Positions 1 through 8,573 are shown, counted from the stretch's first letter. The stretch: 29,279 bases of DNA from Minisyncoccota bacterium (GCA_028280145.1 JANQMM010000031.1:1-29279); one strand, 5' to 3'. The notes: generated from the sequence alone by a model not told the origin. Numbers and translations are program-made.

Positions 1-3000
1 ATCGTCTGCATTGTTTGCAAGAAATACATCGTCGACGTTAAGCGCGATGCTTCCTGCTCCGTTTACTACGGTAAGATTGGTGCCTCCGGTGAGTGTTGCG
101 ATGGTTGGTTCTTGAGAGCCGTCTCCGATAAGAAGTTCTCCGTTTTGAAGAACACCGGATGTTTGAAGCGCGCTTCCCGCATTTCCAAATAGAATACCCC
201 CGTCAGTAAATGATGTACCGCCAGTACCGCCCCGCGACACTTCAAGCACTCCGGTAGTATCTGAAAGCGCAACACCAAGAGATGAAGACGCGATATCTAC
301 CCATGCCGCTCCGTCATAGAAAAGCAGATCACCGGCATCAGGTGTGACCGTAACATCAGTAAGATCACCCAGTGTACTTGCACCAACACCTTGCAAACAA
401 CCGCCATTTACAAATACACAACCGCCCGTAAGTACAATTCCATTTGCAAAGGTTGATGATGCACTCGTACTCACCGCATCAATGGTCGGCACCTGAATAC
501 CTCCGCTAAATGTTGAAGTGCCGCTTCCGGTCACCACAAGCGATGTTGTCGTAGCGACTCCGTCAACAGTTATCCCTGTAAGGGTGGAGGAAGCCGTTGC
601 GAGCAAACCATTTGAAAAATTCCATATTGATGAAACAGTTTCTGCTTGGTTACTTCGCGTGACGTTTGAGTTTGCGTAATCAATTGCAACATTTGCCTCA
701 CCTGCAGGAGACGAGGTAACGATGAAATCTGCGGCAAGAAAATCTAGAACGGACGCACTTGTGTCAACATCAATGTCCCCTTCCTGCACGGTCGAAATGC
801 CCGTCCCTGCAGCACCCGCATCAACGCCGCAGGAGAATTGTCCTGTTGTGGAGTTATATAACAAAGTGCCGGTTTCAGCAGAACAATCTCCGAGTCCGTT
901 TTGGAAAAAACCATTTGCAACAGTCAATTCAGAAGTGGTTGCTCGTCCCGTAATCGCCAAGGTCGTACCCGTGGCATTTCCAAATGCCAACGGACCACTT
1001 ATGGTGCTTGTTCCGGAGAATGTTGAGGTGCCGGTTACCGCAAGTTCACCTGCAATGGTCAAGGTGTTGCCGATCTCAAACGTGTCGTCTGCCGTTGCCC
1101 GTAGGAAGTCGGTGGAATCAAGTCCGTCGAGTGTTCCCCCTTCAAGACAGACGCCATTTACTTCTACACAACCAGCTGAAACGACAATGCCGTTTGCAAA
1201 GGTTGATGATGCGGTTGTTGACGCTGCGCTAAAGACCGGTGCGGAAAGCCCCCCTGCAAAGGTACTTGTTGCAGTAGACGTAGAAACAATGTTTCCTCCG
1301 GTTGTGAACGTTGTACCGTCAAAAGCAAGACTTGTAGAATGCACAAGTGCAGTTGCCCCCGCGTTCGTATATGGGATGACGTTTGCTGTGAAGGTGTTTG
1401 GTGTGTCGGTAAGGCCTGCGTAGGTATCTACCCCACCACCTGCGCCACCGTCATCAACCCCACAGATGACATTGCCGTTTGCATCAGTGGTAAGCACACC
1501 TCCGTTTGGTAGCCCGCTACAATCAAGTGTACCTATGTTAAGTCCACCGGAAACAAAACGCACGCCGCCTGCAAAGGTACTTGTCCCTGATGTAACATTG
1601 AGTGTATTTAGCTCAAGCCCTCCTGCAAATGTTGAAGTTGCCGTTCCGCTCACCACTAAAATGTCATCAAATGTTGCGGTATTTGAAACAGTGAGCAATG
1701 AAGTGCTTGCGTTCCCCGTAATCGCTAACGTTGTACCGGTAGCACTGCCAAACGTAGTTCCTCCGGAAAGCGTAATGGTCTCATCCTGGCCAATTAAGAT
1801 TGTTGTCGTTCCTGACACCACATTCCCTGTCGCGTCATAAAAGGTGATCTCTCCTTGAGTCCCCGAATTGACTGTTCCGCCGCCGCTTGTGGCCAAACAC
1901 ACGCCATTTATTTCAAGACACCCACCCGTTAGGCTGAGACCGTTTGCAAACGTTGAGGTCGCGCTTCCGGATGTAACATCAAGAGTTGAGACCGACACGC
2001 CGCCTGCAAATGTACTCGTTGCAGTTGTTGTAGAGACGGTGAGTGCGCCGCTTAACGTGGCACTTCCCGAGTCCGTAACGGCAAAAACAGTGCTCGAGGC
2101 ACTATCCGTTACGGAAAAAACCACTCCTCCGGTTCCCGCAAATGGAGACCAGACCGAAAGCAAAACAGCTGGGGCGCTTGTTCCAATTCCAAGATTCGTT
2201 CCATCAAACACGAAGTTCGCAGATTGAGTCAACCCACTTGCGCTTGTATTTGCAAACGGAATTGCGCTAGTAGCATAAGAGGTCGGTGTGTCTGAGAGCA
2301 AAAGATACTCCGTTGCTGCAGCTCCACCGATACAGTTCCCGTCGATGGAGAAACAGCCCGGACTCGCAATATCAATGCTATAGCCATATGTAGACGTTGC
2401 TGTTGTGGACGAGACGACCAGTGGCCCGCTTGAAGTTATGCCCCCGGAGTCACTTACACTAAGAAGTGTTGTGGACGCGCTATCAACAACCTCAAATACG
2501 CGCGCTCCTGTTCCGGTAGTGGAAGCAGTAACACTAAGACGTGCGTACGGAGAGCTTGTTCCAAGCCCAAGATTACTACCGCTAAAGACAAGGTCTGATG
2601 AGTCAGTAAGTGCGTCACCGGCGCTATTGGTAAAGATAACGCGATTTGCAGTAAAAGAGCTTAATGTGTCGGTAAGCTCGACGAATGTTTCCGCCCCTTC
2701 GACGATGGTCGTTCGAGACCCTCCGCCACCGAAGATCAGTGGGGTTGTGGAACGTGCAGTAATAATTGGATTGGTCGCAGTACCCGTGATCTCAATACCG
2801 TCTCCTGCAGTGATAGAGTTGATGATATTAGATGCAAACACACGTCCCAGACCGGCATCAATGTCCGTATCGTTAGTAATGATTCCACTATTAGCCTCAA
2901 GAAGTCCCGAGAAGATTCCTTGATTGCCTACATTAAGACTGCCGCCAATGGTACCTGTCGTATTTGCAATAAACGGCCCATCGATCACAGCACTGCCGGA

Positions 3001-3828
3001 TCGTGTCTGTCCTCCCACTAAAAGGCTATCGTCGATACGCGCACCATCAGTAATGGCAACATCCGTATTGATCTCCAAAAATGCGTCCTCATCTGCAATT
3101 GTCGGATCGGCGTCACCCGGACCAACCGGGGTAATAACGATCTCATCATTGTTTCCGTCTCCGGTTTCGGGCTCATTGTCACTTGAGAGGATTTCGTCGT
3201 CATCTGAAACTTCAAAATCATTTGCCACTTCAACATCCGATCTACCCTCATCCCCACCAAAAACATTTGAGAAAAATCCTGCAATGCTTGAAAATACCGA
3301 AGCGCTTTGATTGAACGCAGCCTGTGTACCTGGAGTACCGCTTATGAGAAATGAGAATGAAACAACGGCAAGAACTGTCATAAGCGCTCCAACCTTATAA
3401 AGCGATGCCTGTTTTAGATGTTTGAGTTGTTGCAGTACAGACGAACGTACATCCGCTTTTTCGGCAGAAGTAAGATTGCCGCGATCGTCATATCCAAAGG
3501 TTATAGTCGGTTCTTCTTCAACAACAGGTGGTTTTGTTGAGTCAATCCCTTCCGTGTCCCCACGTACTTGAGAGTCGTCATTGGGTATTTCTGTCTCAAT
3601 CTTTGAGGCTTGGAGAGTGGAGGAAGTGGGAGGCACTACAGCATCCTTCGTTGAACCAAGCTCCTTGTAGCGAAGAAGCCCTTCTTCTTCGACAAATAGT
3701 TTTCTACCAACCTTCATTGAAGGGAAAAAGCCCTTTCGCGCCATTTGCCCGACATAGTCACTTGAGTACTTTGTAAGCGCGGAAGCTTCCTTTGTACTAA
3801 TAAATTTTTTCCCGTTCTCACCAACCAT
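1..3828 (-). CDS. Giant membrane-anchored surface fibre with N-terminal HTH domain (partial, runs off left edge)
   Basis: An uninterrupted minus-strand frame runs from ATG 3828 to the window edge: 1276 codons, C-terminus missing. Residues 8-58 form a MerR/excisionase-like HTH (core DYVGQ at 24-28, then KVGRKLFVEEE). An acidic, Pro-rich linker follows, then one membrane segment at about 145-164, then more than 1100 Ser/Thr/Ala/Gly-rich residues with an acidic patch at about 190-230. The outer part repeats short beta-strand units: STFA(G/N)G(I/V/L), NLGIGTS(S/A)P, and four Cys-x6-Cys turns such as GCVEVNGVC. Such repeats occur in phage-tail-fibre-like and adhesin-like proteins of CPR bacteria, often ending in an S74-type chaperone domain; that end is not visible here. 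Predicted topology is HTH inside, fibre outside. Role inferred: surface appendage or adhesin that may report to, or be controlled through, its own DNA-binding end. The family match is from memory. Confidence 0.85.
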   Translation of the reverse strand, partial: MVGENGKKFISTKEASALTKYSSDYVGQMARKGFFPSMKVGRKLFVEEEGLLRYKELGSTKDAVVPPTSSTLQASKIETEIPNDDSQVRGDTEGIDSTKPPVVEEEPTITFGYDDRGNLTSAEKADVRSSVLQQLKHLKQASLYKVGALMTVLAVVSFSFLISGTPGTQAAFNQSASVFSSIAGFFSNVFGGDEGRSDVEVANDFEVSDDDEILSSDNEPETGDGNNDEIVITPVGPGDADPTIADEDAFLEINTDVAITDGARIDDSLLVGGQTRSGSAVIDGPFIANTTGTIGGSLNVGNQGIFSGLLEANSGIITNDTDIDAGLGRVFASNIINSITAGDGIEITGTATNPIITARSTTPLIFGGGGSRTTIVEGAETFVELTDTLSSFTANRVIFTNSAGDALTDSSDLVFSGSNLGLGTSSPYARLSVTASTTGTGARVFEVVDSASTTLLSVSDSGGITSSGPLVVSSTTATSTYGYSIDIASPGCFSIDGNCIGGAAATEYLLLSDTPTSYATSAIPFANTSASGLTQSANFVFDGTNLGIGTSAPAVLLSVWSPFAGTGGVVFSVTDSASSTVFAVTDSGSATLSGALTVSTTTATSTFAGGVSVSTLDVTSGSATSTFANGLSLTGGCLEINGVCLATSGGGTVNSGTQGEITFYDATGNVVSGTTTILIGQDETITLSGGTTFGSATGTTLAITGNASTSLLTVSNTATFDDILVVSGTATSTFAGGLELNTLNVTSGTSTFAGGVRFVSGGLNIGTLDCSGLPNGGVLTTDANGNVICGVDDGGAGGGVDTYAGLTDTPNTFTANVIPYTNAGATALVHSTSLAFDGTTFTTGGNIVSTSTATSTFAGGLSAPVFSAASTTASSTFANGIVVSAGCVEVNGVCLEGGTLDGLDSTDFLRATADDTFEIGNTLTIAGELAVTGTSTFSGTSTISGPLAFGNATGTTLAITGRATTSELTVANGFFQNGLGDCSAETGTLLYNSTTGQFSCGVDAGAAGTGISTVQEGDIDVDTSASVLDFLAADFIVTSSPAGEANVAIDYANSNVTRSNQAETVSSIWNFSNGLLATASSTLTGITVDGVATTTSLVVTGSGTSTFSGGIQVPTIDAVSTSASSTFANGIVLTGGCVFVNGGCLQGVGASTLGDLTDVTVTPDAGDLLFYDGAAWVDIASSSLGVALSDTTGVLEVSRGGTGGTSFTDGGILFGNAGSALQTSGVLQNGELLIGDGSQEPTIATLTGGTNLTVVNGAGSIALNVDDVFLANNADD
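388..2362 (-). repeat. Dispersed Cys-x6-Cys turn repeats inside the fibre gene
   Basis: Four copies of a short coding repeat are visible at about 388-429 (GCVFVNGGC), 1137-1178 (GCVEVNGVC), 1893-1931 (GCLEINGVC) and 2323-2362 (GCFSIDGNC). Each has two cysteines six residues apart around an N/D-G turn. Three of the four follow a STFANG(I/L) strand directly. Spacing is roughly 750, 750 and 430 bases, so the fibre seems built by duplication of 140-250-residue modules. Two further Cys pairs (DCS...CGVD) lie near 820-860 and 1465-1530. Disulfide bonding is inference. Confidence 0.7.
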
Positions 3829-3926
3829 GAACGATGTTTTAATGTGTCATATCGCTGACGACATTCTTGTGCGAAATCCTCAAAAAGAGATCATCAAAAC
3901 TCACTTTTATTTTAGCAAAAGTTATA

Positions 3927-3943
3927 CGAGATTTTGCCGAGAT
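3927..3943 (-). promoter_or_regulatory. ATCTCG direct repeat, 11-bp spacing, upstream of the fibre gene
   Basis: On minus the sequence is ATCTCGGCAAAATCTCG followed at once by TATAAC, a possible -10 box. The two hexamers start 11 bp apart, about one helical turn, as expected for head-to-tail binding of a MerR/excisionase-like HTH. It lies about 100 bp upstream of the fibre ATG. Function as an operator is inference. Confidence 0.45.
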
Positions 3944-3963
3944 AGCCATATTTTACGGGGATA

Positions 3964-3979
3964 ACGAGGGATAACTCGT
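3964..3979. promoter_or_regulatory. Palindromic variant ACGAG-N6-CTCGT
   Basis: Perfect five-base arms are separated by six bases. The right half reads AACTCGTATAGA on plus, a variant of the ATCTCGTnTAnA motif again joined to a -10-like TATAGA. It is probably part of the same regulatory set. Confidence 0.35.
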
Positions 3980-4433
3980 ATAGAAAAAATAGGTACGATC
4001 GAGGTTTCCCTTTTTGTCCCAAAACGCAATATCAACACCTTCCCCGAAAGGCATTTCTATGAAAAATCGCAGAATCTGATCAATGCAAAAAAGTACCGAA
4101 ATCACCCTCTCTTGATTAGAGAAAAGTAGGAAAAAATGACGACAAAATGATCCAAATATGACGCTTCGTGCCTAAAATGAAACCTACGCTTGCACACAAC
4201 AAGCATGATCAGAAAAAAAGCTAGTGTGGTAATCCAAAATAGGTCCAATAGTTAAAAGTAGTACAATTCCGGAAAGATGACTGATCTCTTATGAGTTCAA
4301 AAAGTATCAAGCGAACACATTCCCGACCCTCTTAAAGGTAGCCAAAGCCGTAGAGTGTCTTCTGTGAATTGAAAATTCATGGTGCGCTTTGTTAAACTCA
4401 GAGAAAATTGAGTTCGATATTCCAGATATATCA

Positions 4434-4487
4434 ATCTCGTCTAAATATACTTGATTAAAGCCCTATCTCGTCTGAATCTCGTATAAA
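4434..4487 (+). promoter_or_regulatory. Cluster of three ATCTCG sites, two 11 bp apart, with TATAAA
   Basis: The sites are 4434 (ATCTCGTCTAAA), 4465 (ATCTCGTCTGAA) and 4476 (ATCTCGTATAAA). The last two are in direct repeat 11 bp apart and lead into TATAAATAG, mirroring the minus-strand pair at 3927-3943. No good -35 box is seen, so if this is a promoter it may need an activator. A transcript from here would run right, about 100 nt, to the hairpin at 4562-4593. Confidence 0.4.
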
Positions 4488-4561
4488 TAGAATAGTGTCT
4501 GTGGACCTTATTTACGTACTAGCACGATCTTTTGACTTAGGCTATCTCCCTTTATATACAC

Positions 4562-4593
4562 AAAAACCCATCTCGGATGAACGAGGTGGGTTT
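4562..4593 (-). terminator. Rho-independent terminator after the ATPase cluster
   Basis: On minus, AAACCCACCTCG pairs with CGAGATGGGTTT (one C-A mismatch) around a TTCATC loop and is followed by more T residues. It begins 22 bases after the epsilon stop, so it closes the ATPase operon and separates it from the fibre gene. It could work weakly on plus. One arm contains a CGAGAT copy. Confidence 0.8.
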
Positions 4594-4615
4594 ACTTAGT
4601 CCTATTCTTAGCACC

Positions 4616-4870
4616 TTACACGTCTCCGTATATGCGTACACGCGATTGATCTGTATGTATGACAGCGTTTTTGAAAGAATATTGCCGCTCCCTATGTTCT
4701 GTACGTACTGAAATAGGTTCTCCCTTTACAAGGGTCACAAAGTTAGCGTGTTTTGGCAAAATATCAAATGTTCCCTGTGAGTTCACCGATGAGACGGAAT
4801 TTGCCTCACCTTCCCATAATACTTCCGTAGGTGTGCTGATTTTGACCTGTAAAACAAATTTTTCTTTCAT
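4616..4870 (-). CDS. atpC: F1-like ATPase epsilon subunit, beta-sandwich domain only
   Basis: This 84-residue protein matches the N-terminal beta-sandwich of AtpC: a strand with SxPTxxLWEGEA, then SVSSVNSQGTFDILPKHAN, equivalent to the family's G-ILPGHAP region. Ordinary bacterial epsilon is about 130-140 residues; the C-terminal helical hairpin that inhibits hydrolysis is absent. In the holoenzyme this domain binds gamma and the c-ring loops. It starts 3 bases after the beta stop and is the last gene before the terminator. Loss of the inhibitory helices would suit a machine that mainly hydrolyses ATP, though some true synthases also have short epsilons. Confidence 0.85.
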   Translation of the reverse strand: MKEKFVLQVKISTPTEVLWEGEANSVSSVNSQGTFDILPKHANFVTLVKGEPISVRTEHRERQYSFKNAVIHTDQSRVRIYGDV

Positions 4871-4873
4871 AGA

Positions 4874-6298
4874 TTACTTGTACCCCGCCCCGGAAATACT
4901 TCCGATATAGAGGAACTTATCTTCCGGAACAGTGTCAAACTTACCCGCAATGATATCTGCCACATCACTTACAGTATCTTCCCGCCGAACAAATACTCCC
5001 TTGCGTCCGGACTGGGCCTCTGCAGTAAAAAACGGCTGAGTCATATAGTTGATGACTTTTTGCGCGCGGTGAAATATTTTTTGGTCCTGCACTGTAAGTT
5101 CCTCCTCACCGATAATAGCGGTAATGCGTGCGAGTCGTTCAAACTGATTGAGAATCTCAATAGACTTTACTGCAGTTTCGTAATGCGAATCCCCCACCAC
5201 TTCACGGTCGATAACGGATGATTTCGACTTATAAAGATCAATGGATGGATGTCTCCCCTGCTGTGCCACATCGCGAGAGAGAATAACCACTGCCGCAAGA
5301 TGTGGCATGGTCGCAACCACGGCCGGGTTTGAAAGTACGTCAGCCGGAACATAGACTGTTTGAATGGACGTCACCGCAACTTCAGGTGTGCTGGCTACCC
5401 TTCCCTCGAACTGAGCGATCTCTGTCTGGAGTGTTGGTTGATATCCAAACTCCGACGGGATCTCCTCAAGAAGTGTAGAGAGCTCGCTACCCGCCTGTAC
5501 GAAACGAAAGATATTATCTACAAAGAAGAGAACATCTTCCTTTTCGACATCTCGAAAGTATTCAACAATCGTTGCTGCAGCCCACGCAATCTTGAAACGA
5601 ATCGCAGCGTTTTCATTCATACCTCCAAAAATGAGAGCAGTGCGATAGAGTACTTCGGTCGCCTTAAGTGCCTGCCACAACTCGTGCCCTTCACGAGTAC
5701 GCTCCCCTATCCCGGCAAAGACAGAGAGTACATTTCCCGAACTATTTATATTGCGTAAAATCTCTGTCATGAGAATTGTCTTACCGACCCCGGCTCCACC
5801 AACGAGTCCGAGTTTCCCTCCTCGTGGTATTGGGGTGAAAAAATCGATGGTCTTGATCCCCGTTTCAATTATCGCCCCACTCTGTGCAGCTGTTTTATCG
5901 GTCTTCTTACTCTCATCTGAGAGTGGAATGATGTGTTTCCTTTTCTTTTCATAGATCGGCTCCTCCTTTTGATCTTTAAGCGGCCCGAGACCATCCTGAG
6001 GATTCCCGTAAAGATCGATGATACGCCCCAAAATATGCTTGCCCACAGGAATGGTTATCTGTTCACCTGTAGTGCTGATATTAAGATTCCGATACACCCT
6101 GTCCCGAGGAGAAAGCAACAGACAATACATCTCACTTTCGGTTTTATATGAATGCACTTCAAGTCGAAGAAGCGGGTCATCCGGAGACGTGAGTAGTTCA
6201 CGAAGTGCCGGTCGATACTCATCAATGCAAGAAACAGTAACAACCTGCCCACGGATACCACTTACTTTTGCTATTGTTCTCTTTAACCCTTCTTCCAT
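4874..6298 (-). CDS. atpD: F1-like ATPase catalytic beta subunit
   Basis: Full-length (474 aa) F1 beta chain, part of the alpha3-beta3 head that couples ATP turnover to gamma rotation. Visible motifs are Walker A GGAGVGKT at 167-174, the catalytic-Glu signature GERTREG at 198-204 (Glu199 equivalent to E. coli beta Glu181), Walker B ending in Asp261 (FFVDNIFRF), and PSEFGYQPTL at 281-290. At the DELSEED position it reads EELTVQD (399-405), so the acidic lever is partly changed. PADVLSNPA replaces the family's PADDLTDPA. A Lys-rich, slightly longer loop lies at 107-137. The beta start overlaps the end of gamma by 16 bases, implying coupled translation. All residues needed for hydrolysis appear intact; what is unusual is the membrane partner, not this chain. 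Confidence 0.95.
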   Translation of the reverse strand: MEEGLKRTIAKVSGIRGQVVTVSCIDEYRPALRELLTSPDDPLLRLEVHSYKTESEMYCLLLSPRDRVYRNLNISTTGEQITIPVGKHILGRIIDLYGNPQDGLGPLKDQKEEPIYEKKRKHIIPLSDESKKTDKTAAQSGAIIETGIKTIDFFTPIPRGGKLGLVGGAGVGKTILMTEILRNINSSGNVLSVFAGIGERTREGHELWQALKATEVLYRTALIFGGMNENAAIRFKIAWAAATIVEYFRDVEKEDVLFFVDNIFRFVQAGSELSTLLEEIPSEFGYQPTLQTEIAQFEGRVASTPEVAVTSIQTVYVPADVLSNPAVVATMPHLAAVVILSRDVAQQGRHPSIDLYKSKSSVIDREVVGDSHYETAVKSIEILNQFERLARITAIIGEEELTVQDQKIFHRAQKVINYMTQPFFTAEAQSGRKGVFVRREDTVSDVADIIAGKFDTVPEDKFLYIGSISGAGYK

Positions 6299-7125
6299 GA
6301 CACTCTACTTGAAAACGTTTCCAACAAACGGATGTCTTCTTGTACCATTACTTCTTTACGTAACTTCTGCTTCTTTTCTATGATCACGTCCTCCGCCCTG
6401 TCCTCTGTCGTATTCATTTTAACTAGCCGCGCAGCAGTTCGCGAAAGCTCTGCTTCAAGCATAATACGCGTAAAAAGCAGTTGTCGAACTTGTGATTCAA
6501 AAAATTTCAATATGTGTGGGAGTTCCGGTTCATAAATTTGCTCTATCACCCTGTCTGCAGTCTCGATATCCTCCAGTTCCGTCGTGTATGTGATGTCAGC
6601 TGTGATGGGTTCTTGTCTAAAAATGTTGATGAATTTTGGATAGTATAAAATAACCTTTCCATATGGCTTCGCACGCTCCAAAAATACTTCCATCTCTCTC
6701 TGTGTCGGGTAATCGTCCTTAAACACCATCGTGTCACAATACTTTTTAAACTCAGTGTTGTCGATAAGGTGCTTCCCGGTAAAACCAATAATCAAGTAAT
6801 CTCTGTCTCCCTCCTCTATATCCTCCACAAATGCATCCATAACTGTCCGATTCAATATTCCGTAGAAACGTTTATTGGATGTTATCGCAACATGAAGCTC
6901 AGGTCCCGTATCGACCAAACCCTGTTCGGTATAATTCCTTTTCTTTGCTGCAAGTTTGACCATTCTGTAGAGATCGCTCACTTCATCATAGAAGGTTTTG
7001 TTGGTCTCGAAATTCTCGCGAAGTCCTCGGATGCGAATTGATGCGATCTCCAAAAGAGCGCTCGAGAGTCCGCGAAGAATCTCAACATCCTGAAGTTCTT
7101 GTTTTGTTTCCTCTATCGTTGACAT
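6283..7125 (-). CDS. atpG: F1-like ATPase gamma (rotor shaft) subunit
   Basis: This 280-residue protein has gamma layout: an N-terminal helix (1-60) and a C-terminal helix (about 205-275) that would form the shaft coiled coil, with a Rossmann-like middle (AITSNKRFYGIL, then DYLIIGFTGKH). Family signatures at both ends are weak: the usual N-terminal RIxSIKNTxKIT reads as a diverged ELQDVEILRGLSSAL, and the C-terminal YNRARQAxIT is not obvious. Length matches the family (about 285). It sits between alpha (13-base overlap) and beta (16-base overlap), exactly where atpG lies in F-type operons. Identification rests on position, length and fold pattern more than on motifs. Confidence 0.8.
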   Translation of the reverse strand: MSTIEETKQELQDVEILRGLSSALLEIASIRIRGLRENFETNKTFYDEVSDLYRMVKLAAKKRNYTEQGLVDTGPELHVAITSNKRFYGILNRTVMDAFVEDIEEGDRDYLIIGFTGKHLIDNTEFKKYCDTMVFKDDYPTQREMEVFLERAKPYGKVILYYPKFINIFRQEPITADITYTTELEDIETADRVIEQIYEPELPHILKFFESQVRQLLFTRIMLEAELSRTAARLVKMNTTEDRAEDVIIEKKQKLRKEVMVQEDIRLLETFSSRVSWKKG

Positions 7126-8573
7126 ACCGAATCGATGATCTCCGATTTGGAGTCATATTCTTTTATGAAATTCTCAAGCGACATTGTTTGGTCATGCGTC
7201 ATTTTGCGAATGTCCTGTAGTCGAGAGTCGTTAAGTAGAGCATCAATGATCGCTTTTTTGTTTTTGGCCAGAAACGGCCGTTCCCGTTTCTCAAGAAAAC
7301 GGGTAAAGACGAGACTCAGAAGTGGTATCTGTACCTCTCGAGGTAAATTCTCATACGGATTCTGCTTCAAAAGTTCAAGGATAAGTTCTCCCTTTCGAAG
7401 GGTGTCTTTTGTCTTTGCGCTCAGGTTCGTACCAAAGCGGCTATATTCCTGTTGCTTTCTGAATTCTGCAAAAAGCATCATAACCTGAGTTGAGAGTTCC
7501 CGCTGCAACTTTGTTTGGGTCTGTCTTCCCACACGAGTAACGGAACGATCAATAGCAACCGATGGATAATACCCTTCCGAGCGAAGCTCCGGAGAGAAAA
7601 AGAGGTGTCCGTCTGTCATTGACATCAAATTGGTCGGGATGAGGTCGGTAAAATTCTCAATATCCGTTTCGATAAGCGGAAGAAGTGTGATAGAGCTGTC
7701 ACCATACTTTTCGTTGAAATTACCCGCCAACTCAAGCAGGTGCGCATGCTGATAGAACACATCGCCCGGATATGACTGTCGTCCGGGGATCTGCCCCATC
7801 AGAAGTGCGATCTCCCGCATATATTTTGCATGTGTTCCTAAGTCATCAAGGATAAGGAGTACTTCCTTTCCTTTGCGACAGAAGTGCTCTGCAAGAAAAA
7901 GCGCGATGGTCGGAGCTATGGACGAAACGGAAGATTGCTCCTCGGAAAGTGCCGCCATAATAACGGTGTAAGGAGCCGCCCCTTTGCTGAAGATACTTTC
8001 TGCAAAACGCTCGATAAAAGCAGCAGACTTCCCGATACCGGCATAAATACAAATGATGTCCTTCCCTTTCTGATTGATGATGATATCGCGAAGAAACGTT
8101 GTTTTGCCACTGCTTGTCGGACCAAACAGTAACTGCCGCTGTCCCTTTCCAACAGGATACAGTATATCAATTGCGGAAATACCCGTTTCAAACTGTTCGC
8201 TGATTTCTTTGCGCGCGGAGACTCCGGGTGCCACCGATTCAAAGGTAAGCTGTGCATTCTGCTTGGGGAAACTTCCCTTCCCATCAATTGCTTCACCAAA
8301 AACGTTTATGATGCGTCCGAAAAGATAATCTCCGAGTGAGTATTCGAGATTATTTTCAGAAAGTGTGTATCGATCTCCGGCTTTCGGGTTTACATCATCA
8401 AGCAAAAGAGCAGTGACCAGGTCATCATCCAAGGACACAACTATCGCTCTATTCTTTTCATCGTCAATTAAGATGTCGTTTATTCGCGCGCGGGGTAATC
8501 CATCCAAAGAGAGAAGATATCCTTTCGCATTAACAACAAAACCGACTTCTTTTGTGAATGTATCTTCAGTCAT
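7113..8573 (-). CDS. atpA: F1-like ATPase alpha subunit
   Basis: This 486-residue chain aligns with F1 alpha from about residue 14 of the E. coli protein. The P-loop is GPTSSGKT (151-158) in place of the usual GDRQTGKT but still fits Walker A. Walker B is LLILDD (239-244). The stretch GRQSYPGDVFYQHAHLLE is close to the alpha family pattern GRExxPGDVFYxHSRLLE. The arginine finger is kept in SVTRVG (Arg347), so it can complete the beta catalytic site. The N-terminal helix that normally binds delta is short or missing. Delta and alpha share the TAATG stop/start. I infer a working non-catalytic partner of beta; the altered P-loop suggests nucleotide binding differs from standard synthases. Confidence 0.92.
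   Translation of the reverse strand: MTEDTFTKEVGFVVNAKGYLLSLDGLPRARINDILIDDEKNRAIVVSLDDDLVTALLLDDVNPKAGDRYTLSENNLEYSLGDYLFGRIINVFGEAIDGKGSFPKQNAQLTFESVAPGVSARKEISEQFETGISAIDILYPVGKGQRQLLFGPTSSGKTTFLRDIIINQKGKDIICIYAGIGKSAAFIERFAESIFSKGAAPYTVIMAALSEEQSSVSSIAPTIALFLAEHFCRKGKEVLLILDDLGTHAKYMREIALLMGQIPGRQSYPGDVFYQHAHLLELAGNFNEKYGDSSITLLPLIETDIENFTDLIPTNLMSMTDGHLFFSPELRSEGYYPSVAIDRSVTRVGRQTQTKLQRELSTQVMMLFAEFRKQQEYSRFGTNLSAKTKDTLRKGELILELLKQNPYENLPREVQIPLLSLVFTRFLEKRERPFLAKNKKAIIDALLNDSRLQDIRKMTHDQTMSLENFIKEYDSKSEIIDSVCQR

Larger units (their letters stand above)
3829..4615. other. 787-base gene-free region between the epsilon and fibre genes, rich in one motif
   Basis: I see no convincing coding frame here on either strand. 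The hexamer CGAGAT/ATCTCG occurs six times (3927, 3938, 4434, 4465, 4476, 4570), against fewer than one expected by chance. Most copies fit a longer form, ATCTCGTnTAnA. Two imperfect 27-base copies (3921-3947 on plus, 4462-4488 on minus) form an inverted pair about 510 bases apart. The -10-like boxes TATAAA (4482, plus), TATAGA (3980, plus) and TATAAC (3926, minus) directly follow motif copies. The region probably holds the fibre promoter and perhaps a short plus-strand RNA ending at the 4562-4593 hairpin. Confidence 0.6.

Noticed and set aside
722..3310. Several long plus-strand frames (for example 722-1423, 2405-2923 and 2924-3310)
   Set aside because: They lie in one antisense frame across the continuous fibre gene and are by-products of its Ser/Thr/Val-rich codons. 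The minus frame is unbroken for 1276 codons and has recognisable domains.
6018..6383. Plus-strand frame of 121 codons over the beta/gamma junction
   Set aside because: Antisense shadow of two well-supported ATPase genes with no motif of its own.
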